From NCBI GenBank assembly GCA_026225945.1, contig JAMJFZ010000239.1, positions 26,561,501 to 26,625,500 of the forward strand: DNA of 64,000 bases, read 5' to 3'. How positions within the stretch are numbered: position 1 is the first letter of the stretch; every line of letters starts with the position of its first letter. Shown one piece after another: positions 46,561-56,333 of the stretch. The position numbers were made by a program, and so were the translations under genes. The stretch comes from Cricetomys ansorgei. Its lineage: Eukaryota > Chordata > Mammalia > Rodentia > Nesomyidae. A model generated the notes under the pieces. That model did not search any database and was not told the DNA's origin. It saw only the letters and a program-made list of their open reading frames with translations.

Positions 46561-47349
46561 TTTATTATCAGGTTCTTTTATGATTGATTCCCGAGCTACA
46601 TTTCTCTTCTTTTATTTTTTAAAGCCCCTTCTCTGTTACCCAGCTTCTGAATCTGCCATTAAGGGACCCACTTTTCCCAGGGCTGCCTGACTGTTTCCCC
46701 CATTCTCAAGGCTGGAATGTCTGGTCTTGGTGTGACTGGTGTTGGGAAGGGGAGCTGGTTCCCAGAGCTGGGATTCACATTACAGATCTGAAAAGGGCTT
46801 AGCAGGTAGAGAAGTCAGACTTTTAGACAGTTCCTTAGATTCTCAGCCCTCACATTTGGAAATAAGACTGTTTTTATTCTCCACTGATTGTAAGCCCCAA
46901 TATGAGGGTAGGGCCAGCAGAGCATGCAGCAGGAAGGCTGTAGAGATGAGCTCTGGCTGGCAGATGGGTGCTTCACAGCTGTGTGCCGTGGCTGGGAAAG
47001 GATGGGAGGAACTAGAAGGACTGAGAAGAGGTGGCCAAGTCTGGAAGGATGCGTGTTGTCAGCTAGCAGAAATAAAACACAGTACTATTGGTGCAGGACG
47101 CAGCCTGGATGTCTGCACCAGAGGTGGTGGGGCCCGGGTCTGCGATGGTGAGAGGCGAGGAGAGGACTTGTAGTGCACCTGTGGCTGTGTTAGATAACCT
47201 TCTGACTGCTGTGGCTCCTGTAGGAAAAGCCAGAGGGACAGTGGTCAGGCAGTGGTCCACCAGTGTCTAGTCCAGGGACATAACTCCTACTGTCCAGTCA
47301 GAGTGAATGAATGACATCGTGGACTACAGGATGCCTGACTTTTTAAGGA
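46561..47349. other. Intronic sequence, no recognised feature
   Basis: A 144-codon + strand open frame (46,739-47,173) is not supported by splice or family evidence. Confidence 0.4.
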
Positions 47350-47472
47350 AAAATTAGTATTTTTTTGCACAGGGTCTCACTATGTAGTCTAAGCTAGCCT
47401 GGAACTCATTATTTAGCCCATGCTGGCCTTTGATTTGTAGTAATCCTCCTGCCTCAGCTTCTCTGGTTCTGG
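47350..47472 (-). mobile_element. B1 SINE, diverged
   Basis: cagggtctcactatgtagtc ... cctcctgcctcagcttctct. Confidence 0.6.
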
Positions 47473-47732
47473 GGGATTCAATTATTTCCATTAATATTTA
47501 AAAAATAAACCACTTAGTCTACTTTTAAATATGAAATGGACAGCATTTGTAGCTGCCAAATTTTTGGTATCTTTAAGGGAACTATAGATATATTTGTTAA
47601 AAAGAATACACAACACTAACCAAAAAGAAGAAAAAAATCTTAGGAATTGAGTTGAATATAGACAGTCTTAGAGGTTTTCTACACTAGGCATTTACTGAAT
47701 TTTTTGCTGATAGTTAGAACATTCCAGGTTTG

Positions 47733-47950
47733 GGGGCCAGTGAGAAGGCCCCAGGGTTAGGATAGCTTACTGCTGTTACAGAGGACCCAGGTTTAATTCC
47801 CAGAATGCACATAGTGGTTCCTAACTGTTACTCCAGTTCCAGGAGATTCTGTCAACCTATTATTCTGACTCGTAAAGGTTCCTGCATGAATGTGGTGCTG
47901 ATAGATGTTCTCAAGCCCACACATATGCAGTGCAATACAAATTCCAGGGT
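47733..47950 (+). mobile_element. B3 SINE, diverged
   Basis: acccaggtttaattcccaga, tactccagttccaggagatt. Confidence 0.6.
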
Positions 47951-48065
47951 TTTATATTTATATTTCAGAGATTATAAAGATACTTCAGAGATTATGACTT
48001 GAGACTTGAAAAGGTAGAACGCTATCATTTGTTTGTTGGTTACTATTATTCAGTTAGTGATTTTG

Positions 48066-48171
48066 GTTTTTTGAGACAGGGTCTCTCACTGTAACCCAAA
48101 ATAGCTTTATGGCAAACCTCCTGTCTCGGGTTTCATGTTGTGATATGACATGAGCCATCATGCCTGGCTTG
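48066..48171 (-). mobile_element. B1 SINE, shortened
   Basis: ttttttgagacagggtctct ... gagccatcatgcctggct. Confidence 0.65.
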
Positions 48172-48929
48172 ACATATTTCCCCTTCTAAACATTAGTACC
48201 AGCAAGGGCTTGCAAGCGCTGTGTGGCCACAGCAAAGGCCCCTGTGAACATGGGAAGAGTCTACCTGGAGGCCTGTGGTGGAGGAAATGAACTTGGTAAT
48301 TGAAAGTTTTACAAGCTCATGTGACTCCCTCTCTGCATAGTGGGTGTGCCAAAGGAAACAGGTTTTTTTGTAGAACCTGCAGGGCCTAACCTTGCTTAAA
48401 CAAAGAAGGCGCAGGAGCCCTTTGGGAGCACTGTGGGAGCACAGGGGGAGCATTGCCGAGCTAGCTGCACCTTCAGAGCTGCTTCCTGTCTTTTCAGTGT
48501 GAGAAAACTCCATTTTTCTAAAAAGATTAAAATTTCATGGCAGTTACTCAGATTCCGCTTTAGAAGAAAGTGATGATGGAAACATAGCTTTATTTCTGTG
48601 TCATGTTATGCTTAGAAAGCCGGTTGCTAACCCAGGATGCCAGGCTTTTAGAATTCCGTGGTAATATAGGGTTCGAGAAAAGTACCACCCAGATGGCATT
48701 TGCGGGAGATTATGGACAGATAATCCTCTCTTGTCCTAGAAGAGTATGTCTGCCCTGGCGAGGATGTGGTCAGCTGACCCGGACTAAAAAAATTGTATTA
48801 AAAAAAATCCTGCCAGCGTCCAGTGTTTGTACACCCACGTGGGGCTGCAGAGCAGGGGATCCTGGTTTGTGTACAGAGGAAAGCGCCACTGCCTCCTCCC
48901 TGTAGTTCTTTGTCCACTGAAATTAGCAA
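48172..48929. other. Repeat-free region upstream of the internal promoter
   Basis: No mobile element from here through the alternative exon and on to about 50.9 kb. Confidence 0.5.
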
Positions 48930-49159
48930 CAGGTGGCGACTAGAGCCCTCCTAAGGGTGCTGGGTGGAGTCACTAAAAGATCTGCTTGCCATGAGGGTGT
49001 GAAGCCACACCTGGGTCCCAGAGCTGGGCGGGACTCCAAAGCCAGGTTTCCTTTCCCCACCGGGGCTTCCCAGTGCAGAGGGACTGTGGCCCAAGGGCCC
49101 CAGGCCCGAGGAGTGGATTCCAGGCTGCCGCAGCGCCATGCGCCCCCTCTTCATCTGGA
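48930..49159 (+). promoter_or_regulatory. Tpd52: Proximal region and 5'UTR of the internal (PrLZ/PC-1-type) first exon
   Basis: A moderately GC-rich, repeat-free block lies directly upstream of the alternative first exon. It has GGGCGGG near 49,026 but is not a full CpG island. No TATA box is obvious. A CTCF-like pattern (caacAGGTGGCGa, 11 of 14 consensus positions by eye) is at 48,926-48,939. In human, the PrLZ/PC-1 form is reported as prostate-enriched and androgen-responsive; I did not find a convincing androgen-response element. The transcription start is not defined. Confidence 0.55.
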
Positions 49160-49170
49160 ATGGATTGTAG
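49138..49170 (+). other. Overlapping upstream ORF (10 codons) in the internal first exon
   Basis: An ATG at 49,138 (G at -3, C at +4) opens a 10-codon frame, MRPLFIWNGL, ending in TAG at 49,168-49,170. It overlaps the main ATG (49,160) in the +1 frame and stops 4 nt before the Met6 codon (49,175) of the main frame. It would be expected to reduce initiation at Met1 if the transcript start lies upstream of it. This is a sequence-level prediction with no expression evidence. Confidence 0.6.
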
Positions 49171-49295
49171 AGATATGGAGTTGTACGAGGATTACCAGTC
49201 CCCGTTTGATTTCGATTCCGGAGTGAACAAGAACTACCTCTACCTGTCTCCAAGCGGGAACGCGTCGCCCCCTGGTTCACCCACGCAGAACTTTG
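49160..49295 (+). CDS. Tpd52: Tpd52 alternative first exon (PrLZ/PC-1-type N-terminus)
   Basis: The ATG at 49,160 (G at -3, G at +4) opens 45 codons plus one base. The peptide begins MDCRDMELYEDYQSPFDFDS and continues with a GVNK...YLYLSPSGN segment and a Ser/Pro-rich end (SPPGSPTQNF). It closely matches the N-terminus of the 224-residue human TPD52 isoform (PrLZ/PC-1) as I recall it, which starts MDCREMDLYEDYQ. The donor is TTTG|GTAACT at 49,296, phase 1, compatible with the shared exon. Three proline-directed sites are visible (S30-P31, S36-P37, S40-P41), and the first 20 residues are acidic and aromatic. Read-through of the donor would add 19 residues before a stop at 49,354. The frame is open upstream to a GTG at 49,073, but this is the first in-frame AUG. 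Confidence 0.9.
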
Positions 49296-50919
49296 GTAAC
49301 TATAGATGTTTACTGTGCTCAAACAGTTGGGGGTTCACCTGGCTTCCAGATTAGGGTAAAGGTGTGCCAAGGTGCTGCTGTGTTCTAACTAACCACTCTG
49401 TTCTAGTTCGACACAGAGAGGTATTTGGGGGCATTGGATTGTACAGTTGGCCCTTGTTTTGTTCTCTTTGGAGGTCTGTGGATTGCGTGCAGTGGGTGGT
49501 AAATGGCAGGTGGAGGGGGTGGGTTCCATAGCCCGTACGGTTTTAAAGCCTGTCTAGTTTATGTCTTGGTAAAGGATACTTTAGGCTTCCAAAACACTAA
49601 CCACATTCAAGAGCTGTGGTAGTTGTCTTGGATTTTGTTTGGAAGACCAAGAGCCATTTAGACAAAATACCAAGACCACAGAGTTTCCAGAAAGGTAAAA
49701 TTAAAAAAAAAAAAAAATTGCGATACCTTAGGAAGCAGTTGTTCTTCCCACGTGGTGACATGGGACTGATCGCACGGCCGGAACCTGATCACAACAGTCT
49801 GTGTTGATCAGCTCAGGGCATCCTGAAGTGCGGTCCGGCAGAAGTGAGTGGGTGGGCAGTCTCAGCCATTGCCACCTTGGCGGCAGGATCCCTGCTGCCG
49901 GGCAGGGAGACGAGATGGCTAAACGCGCTTTTCCGTAATGAGTCAAGGAAGCAACCAGGTTTTCCCAGAAGAAGTTAATTATTTCCTTACTGAGAAGAGT
50001 TGGTTACATTTTGTTCTTTCTAAGCAGTAGAGCTTGGGAAACTTAGAAAACAGTGATGGACAGTGTGAAACCTCTTATCCAAACCGATTGGGGGTTTGGG
50101 GGTTTGTGGACCACAGGGGTGTTCTAATACAAAACACTTCAAGTCTTGGTTGCAGTTGGCAGCCACCTTTGAGGTATAGTTTGGATTTTCAGAAAGGGAC
50201 AGATGTTGATAGTTACAGGCTAATACTGGCTTCTAGAAGTTGGCAGCTGTTACTGCTAGTAATGTCTGCAGGGAGATGGGTCATAGGGAAACCTTTTTTT
50301 TTCTCTCCATGTTTTCACTTCCCTTGTCTGTGACCCACGTGGGACCTCTGGGCTTCCCCATTACCCAGCACTTAAAAGGATGACCTTGTTCCAACTGTGG
50401 ACTCAGTGGATCTGAGCAGTGCCCACAGTGGGGAAGTTAGAACTGTCAATAAAGCTTTGAGACTTTGTAGAAGTCAGAGTGGCAGGTGAGCAGCTTCCGG
50501 GGTTCATGGTTCCCAGCAAGGCTTGCCTTGCATCTTTTAGGTCTTGCCTGCTCTTCTTCACCTCTGCTTGCTTCCTTAGTTATAATTGTGGCCACCTTTC
50601 AATATCTCCTGTCAGAACAGCAGTAGGTGTAGCCCCTGAGGATTTCTGAAAACTGTCTTTGCAGTTTCTAAAAGCAGTCTAGAAAAAAAGCACCCTTTTG
50701 GGAGTGGGTTGGATTAATGAGGTCCATAAAAAAGCAAATAATCAAATAAATAACTAAATCATTAAGACTCCACTCTGTGCCTGTAAGTGCTCAGGTTGAG
50801 TTTACATTACTTGAAAAGAGGGCGGGACTTGGAACCAGTACTTAAAAATTCGAGTGGTTTTGGCCGTTTTGCTTGTTTTCTTTCTTTCTCTCATTCTTTG
50901 TCTTTTTTAAATGGTTTAT
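49296..50919. other. Repeat-poor intronic flank downstream of the internal first exon
   Basis: It starts at the GTAACT donor. A poly-A run lies at 49,699-49,715. No SINE or LTR recognised. Confidence 0.45.
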
Positions 50920-51092
50920 TTTTATTTTATGTGTATTTGTGTTTTGTCTGTATGTTTGTATAAGGGTATCAGATCCACTGGAACTGGAGTTACAGACAGT
51001 TGTGAGCTGCCATATGGGTGCTGGGAATTGAACCGGGGTCCTCTGGAAAGGTAGCCAATGCTCTTATCCACTGAGCCATGTCTTTCGGCCCC
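50920..51092 (-). mobile_element. B3 SINE
   Basis: ggaactggagttacagacag, gtgctgggaattgaaccggg, cactgagccatgtctttcgg. Confidence 0.8.
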
Positions 51093-51586
51093 CAGTGTGT
51101 ACTTTCTTAATAAGCAGGTAGGTAGGTTGTGCAGGCAAAGAGGACTGATGCAAGAAGGTGTCCTACCCAGAAAGGCTGGGAACACTTACCTAAATAAGAA
51201 TTCATCCTGTGATTTGTATCCAAGCTCCATCATAGGGCAAAAGGGATTCAGTCAGTGGACAGATGTCCTTAAGCAGTTTGAGTGGCGAGATAGGAGAGCC
51301 AGTGGCTGGAAGGAAAAGAGGATTTCTATCAGGGATGCTGAACACTTTCGGCACAGCTACCCCACTCGTAGAAGTGCCCTCTCTCCCTCTTAATGACAGC
51401 CTTCATAAACGCAAACATTTGTCAACAAAGAGGGGGACATTATCTGAGGCAGAGCTTGCCTTGCAGTGTGCCGTGTAGCAGCAATACTCCTGCTAAGTGG
51501 CTTTTACAGTCTGCAGTTCGAAAAGACGGATCCATGATATGTGTTAGAAGCTTGTGCGCTTTGGAAGCTAAGGCCTGAGAATCACA

Positions 51587-51668
51587 GAAGCCTAGCACTT
51601 GGGATGCTAAGGCAGGAACATTGTAATTTTGAGGCCAGCCTGGGCTACATGGTTAGACTTTGTCACAA
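51587..51668 (+). mobile_element. B1 SINE fragment
   Basis: gcacttgggatgctaaggca ... gaggccagcctgggctacat. Confidence 0.6.
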
Positions 51669-51670
51669 AC

Positions 51671-51704
<34 letters not shown>
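51669..51704. repeat. (ATC)n microsatellite
   Basis: About 11 ATC units directly after the B1 fragment, in tail position. Confidence 0.95.
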
Positions 51705-51881
51705 TATACAAATGTTTGTTGGATAAATGAATGAATGGGATTATCACGGACTAGGATGTGTTCATTTTACAGATGTGAACACTGTGCATAGGAAATGTGT
51801 TTGGTGTCCCCCAGTCTCATTAGCCTAGCTGGCACTAGCACTCACCTTTCACTTCTCAAAGTGGTGGTTTGCTTTCTGCTG

Positions 51882-51955
51882 TGCTGGGGGAGCAACACAG
51901 GGCCTAGTACATGCTACCTATTTGCTCCTCCACGAGCCTTGACCGCCCCCCAGCC
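51882..51955 (-). mobile_element. ID-like fragment
   Basis: gcaacacagggcctagtaca then ctatttgctcctccacgag. Confidence 0.4.
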
Positions 51956-52096
51956 TCAGCTGTTGAGGTGACCACATCTGAACACCGCAGGTGGTGGATC
52001 TTGCAGAACAAGCTAATCAGTCGTTCAAGCACACCTTTTCTGGTCAAGGATTTTACTGTGAGGGGCATGGTTAGTTTTTGTTTGTCTTTCCTTAAG

Positions 52097-52099
52097 CTC

Positions 52100-52147
<48 letters not shown>

Positions 52148-52148
52148 C
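52097..52148. repeat. (TCTA)n microsatellite
   Basis: About 12 TCTA units. Confidence 0.97.
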
Positions 52149-52164
52149 TAAATATCTATCATCT

Positions 52165-52314
52165 GTCTATTTTATTTATATGTCCATTGGTATTCTGCCT
52201 GCCTGCATGTCTGTGTGAGGGTGTCGATCTCCTGGAATTAGAGTTACAGTTTCAGGCTGCCATGTGGGTGTGAGCAGTCAGTGCTCTTAACCTCTGAGCC
52301 ACCCGCACCTGCCT
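52165..52314 (-). mobile_element. B3 SINE, shortened
   Basis: ctgcctgcctgcatgtctgt, cctggaattagagttacagt, cttaacctctgagccacccg. Confidence 0.65.
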
Positions 52315-52362
52315 TTTGTGTGCGCACGTGTGTGTGTGTGTGCGCGCGTGTGCGTGCGCAAA
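52315..52362. repeat. (GT)n/(GC)n alternating tract
   Basis: gtgtgtgtgtgtgcgcgcgt and flanking alternations. Confidence 0.9.
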
Positions 52363-52605
52363 TTCCACTGACACATGACCATTGGATTCCATTTTTGTGG
52401 GTGCCTGTCACCATCTGTGAGCAGAGGTGCCTTTTCCTCTTCCATTCTAGGAGTGCTTATGAGGATGCTTTCCTAGATGCTGTTAATGTGGAATCTCTTC
52501 CCCTTAAGGGTGTTCAGGGAAAGTCAGGAGGACACAGGTCTTTAACCTTTGGTTCTTCTGGTGACTTCAGAAACGATGAGTGGCAAAAATAATCTGACAG
52601 CTGGC

Positions 52606-52690
52606 CTGGGGCTATAGCTCCACGGTAAAGTCTTGCTTAGCACACAGAAGGCCCTAGGTTCAATCCCCGTGACCGGTGGGAAAAACAATG
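52606..52690 (+). mobile_element. ID SINE
   Basis: ggcctggggctatagctcca head, gttcaatccccgtgaccggt B-box region, A-rich tail. Confidence 0.65.
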
Positions 52691-53166
52691 ATAATCTTGC
52701 ACTTAAAGCTGTCAGAGTTGAAACTCTGAAAAGTTGAGCTGAAATTCCTTAGCTCAGAGTTTATTTCTATGTCTGCTTTACTCTGTTTTGGTTTTCTGTC
52801 ATCCCTACTTCCCTGTTAGGGAAACGGTAACTGCTTTTTTTTTTTTTTTTAACAGGCTTTTTTATGATTGCAGAAGTCTTAAAGAGCAAACAAACACATC
52901 CATGGTTTACAAATGAAAACCAGGGTGGACTTGAACTCTATCCACGGAGTGGCGATATGATGGTAGTGGAGGCTTCCTTCCTCTCTGGGTGCCCCAAGGT
53001 TTCTCCATGGCTGGTCTATCTGTCTTCTGTGGAGGGTCTCACTAGCAGTTTTGTGTTTAGTGTTTAGAGGGGGAAGATGGGAGATGAACTGAAGTAACCG
53101 GAGACTTCTTCCCCCTTCCCTTTTAAAGATGAAAGATTTAATGGGGTCAGTTTACAGGAAGGGGGC

Positions 53167-53466
53167 TGTAGCAGTATGTGACTGTGTCAGCTCAGGAAGG
53201 ACACAGAGGCATATTTGTATGTGCAGAGGGAACCACTATCCTGGTTGGCACCATACTGGACAGTGGATCCCTGAGCATCTCAGCTCAGGTGTTTTTATTG
53301 ATACAGAACTCCTCAGGTGTTCTACTGATAGCACATAAATCAGTCAAACATCCCCACCTAAATTCAACTCCTACAGACAATGCAGAACGCCAAGACCTAG
53401 GCAGCCCCTCACCCAACGATGCAAAACAATTATTTTATACTCTCCTAAAAATAAACTTTTACAACA
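53167..53466 (-). mobile_element. LTR family X, copy 2 (short form)
   Basis: Minus-strand start TGTTGTAAAAG and end near tactgctaca. It matches copy 1 block by block (tcaataaaaacacctgagct, gagttctgtatcaataaa). Confidence 0.7.
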
Positions 53467-53973
53467 GCAAGCATCAAGCCATTTGAAAACATGGATGTGG
53501 TCTACCTGGAGGACCTTTCTTCATTCCCCATTCTTCCTGTGAAGTTTTGGGAAGTCACTTCATTCCTGAGTGAGACATTAGCTTCTGTCAGTGCCCTGAT
53601 CTCCTAGAATACTCTACTGCTCTGGCATCCTGCTCCTTTCCCTGCCTTATTACCATTTCACTTCCTGCTTTGTCCCCGTTCTTCCTCAGTGACCCTGGCA
53701 TCACTTAGTTCTGCTCTCAAGGTTCCTGGATCTTCTGCCAGATGAAATGGGTCATTTCTTGAGCTTCCTTTGTTCCTGGCCACCTCAGCCACAATTACTC
53801 AGTTCATGTCCTCCGAAGGTTTTATTCTTTTCAATATGAACTAATCTTGGGGAAATGACAGCCTTTAAAGACTCATAGCCCTTGCTTCTGTTCCTGGGGC
53901 AGCGTCTTCTGAAGGTGGTACTTTAGAGGGCAAGTGTCTGCATGTCTGTTCAGATCTTCAGGAGCATTGGGTC
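53467..53973. other. 507-bp spacer between two divergent LTRs
   Basis: No internal retroviral-like sequence is recognised between the head-to-head copies 2 and 3. Confidence 0.5.
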
Positions 53974-54285
53974 TGTTGTTGAAGTTTAATTTTAGTTATG
54001 TTTAATTGTTTTTGTGCACTGTTGGAAAAAAGGGCTAGCCTAGTTCTTGGCGTTCTGTATTGTCTGCAGGTGTTGGATTTCTGTGGAGGATGTTTGATTG
54101 CTAATGATCTGTACCCGAGGAGTTCTGAACCAATAAAACACCTGAGGTCAGACACTCAGGGTTCCACTGTCCAGACGGCGCTGGCCAAGATGGTGGTTCC
54201 CTCTGCTGAGGTCTGACAGAGTTTGCATCTACAATTATGCTTCCTTGTTTCCTTGCTGAGCTGGCACAGTAGGCAAACTACTGCA
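53974..54285 (+). mobile_element. LTR family X, copy 3 (short form)
   Basis: Sense start TGTTGTTGAAG; contains gtctgcaggtgttggatttc, accaataaaacacctgaggt and gggttccactgtccagacgg; ends actactgca. Confidence 0.7.
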
Positions 54286-56077
54286 AGGCCAGTGATCTTC
54301 AGCCCAGGGCATAATTGTCCCCTGCAGGCTTTGGTTTGGGTGTGAGGCTGATACTGACATCTAGTGTCCGGAGGTTGAAGTGCTACTTACTCAGGAGAGG
54401 GATCACCTTGGGCAGTCATTCCTCACGTAGGAGGTCATTCTTTTTATAATACCATTTATGCCTCTAGATACTTTAAGTCAGAGACTGGGCCCTGAAAGCC
54501 TTAGTAAGCTAGGCTTAGCCATCAGTTCTCATCATGACAATTAAAGTGACAGATAATGGCGAAGCACAGAAAAAGACTTTTTACTCAATGTTGCCACATT
54601 CGGAAGGACACATGAAGTCTGGTGACCGCCCCCCTCCCCCAAGTCCATCTCACTGGATAAAATGAGACACTGTTCCCATAAAACTTCTGAAGTTCTTGGC
54701 TTCTTGAAATGGGGTGTGTAGTGGATTAGTGATCATCTATGGGACAAGAGAGAGACCTACTTTGTCTAAACCTTTAGCTAGTACGTGAGTCTAAATGAAA
54801 TGTTAATGTTTGTTCTGTTGTAGGCACTCTGAGCTCTGAGATGAAATGATAAGTGATACCAGGCTTTCTAGTCTGGGGCTGGAGCCATGTTCAGGGCTGA
54901 GTGCTCTTGTTCTTCCCCTGTTGGCAGCTTGCCTCTCCTACCCCAGGTCACCAGCATGCTCTCTTCCGCCCATTCCCACCATGCTAGAACCAGCCAATCT
55001 CATCATCCTCACGAGTTCCCTGAAAGCATTTCAGCAAGTCTGAGACATTTCAGATCATAATATGTCTTAAAAATTATTTTATAGGGCTGTAAAATGTTGC
55101 CTCTTAAACTGAAGATCAGTGCTTCCTCTTCTTTTTTTTTTTGTCACTTAAATTTTTAAATTTTATGTTTACTGAAGATGTATTAGGTTGTGTGATGACT
55201 GTAATACTCTTGGACGTATTTTTTTTTTTTTAAAGTTGAGATTTTCCTAAACTCAGTCATGAGTGTGTTGTCTCACCCTGACCTTTTCATTTGGGAACAC
55301 TGTTGGCCTGCTCTGTGTATTCTCCCACACCGTGTCTTGTGCCTTGTTTAAATGAAGATCTGTAAAGAGATCTGAGGTCGTCTAAGCCATTGACGTCCAG
55401 TTTCCCGATTTCAAAATGTGCCTGCAGGTGTAAGCTCCTGCATCTCAGTGATTACCTGGCCTTGAATTGTTTGGTCTCCAGCTTAAAGATGAAGCAGATA
55501 AAACCGTGTACAATGGCACCATGGGACCTGTCACCTTCATCTTCACTCCCGGAAGGCCCAGCTAGCATCCCTGTCTCCAGCTGGCTATGTCCAGTGTGTA
55601 GCTTCCTGGCTCTCCCCAGCCCATGCCTACTGACCACCCTGATGCTTGAGAAACTTTCTAGATGACACATGCATGCTGGTCACGCCCCTACTGACACAAC
55701 ACCAGGTGTTGTTGGAATTGAAGATGGGAGAGATGACCTGCTTCATTAGACAATTATGGAAGTAGCTAAACTATCAGTAACCTGGGGGGCAGTGATCACC
55801 AATGTCTGGTCACCTGGGCTCAATCCTGCTGACGCTGACTTGTCAGCTAGAGACACGGAAAGCTTCCGTGGAGGGAGAATTAGCCCTAGTTCTGTCCTGC
55901 CTTCTAAGAAAAACTGTGCAAGAATGAGCAAGACCAAATCAGAAGTTTTAGTCTCAAGTTTTAGTCTTGTCTCTGACTCTGAGTAAATTATGTAGCCCTG
56001 GAGGACCTCAGTTTTCTGGTAGAAATCACTATTCTGATTGGATGTTGATTTAATTTTGTTTGTATGGAACATGTTCT
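54286..56077. other. 1.8-kb intronic stretch, no recognised repeats
   Basis: T runs at 55,131-55,142 and 55,219-55,232; otherwise nothing recognised. Confidence 0.4.
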
Positions 56078-56238
56078 TTTTTTTGTTTTGTTGTTTTTTT
56101 GAGACAAGGTTTCTATGTGTAGCCCTGGCTGTCTTGGAACTCACTCTGTAGACCAGGCTGGCCTTGAACTCACAGAGATCTGCCTGCCTCTGCCTCCTGA
56201 GTGTTGAGATTAAAGGCATGCGCCAGCATAGCCTGCAT
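56078..56238 (-). mobile_element. B1 SINE
   Basis: T-rich tail, gacaaggtttctatgtgtag, gtagaccaggctggccttga, aaaggcatgcgccagcatag. Confidence 0.85.
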
Positions 56239-56242
56239 GGAG

Positions 56243-56333
56243 TTGTTTTGTTTTTGTTTCTTCTTTTCCAGACAGGGTTTCTCTGTTGTAACTCTAGCTG
56301 TCCTGGAACTCACTCTGTAGATCCGGCTGAGGG
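56243..56333 (-). mobile_element. B1 SINE, lineage-variant type, truncated
   Basis: ccagacagggtttctctgtt gtaactctag form; breaks off after gtagatccggctgag. A (G)n run of about 13 lies at 56,357. Confidence 0.75.

Noticed and set aside
46739..47173. 144-codon plus-strand open frame
   Set aside because: No family similarity recognised and no exon-like splice signals; likely chance.
49073..49159. In-frame extension of the PrLZ-type exon from a GTG at 49,073
   Set aside because: No AUG; the known human isoform starts at the equivalent of 49,160.
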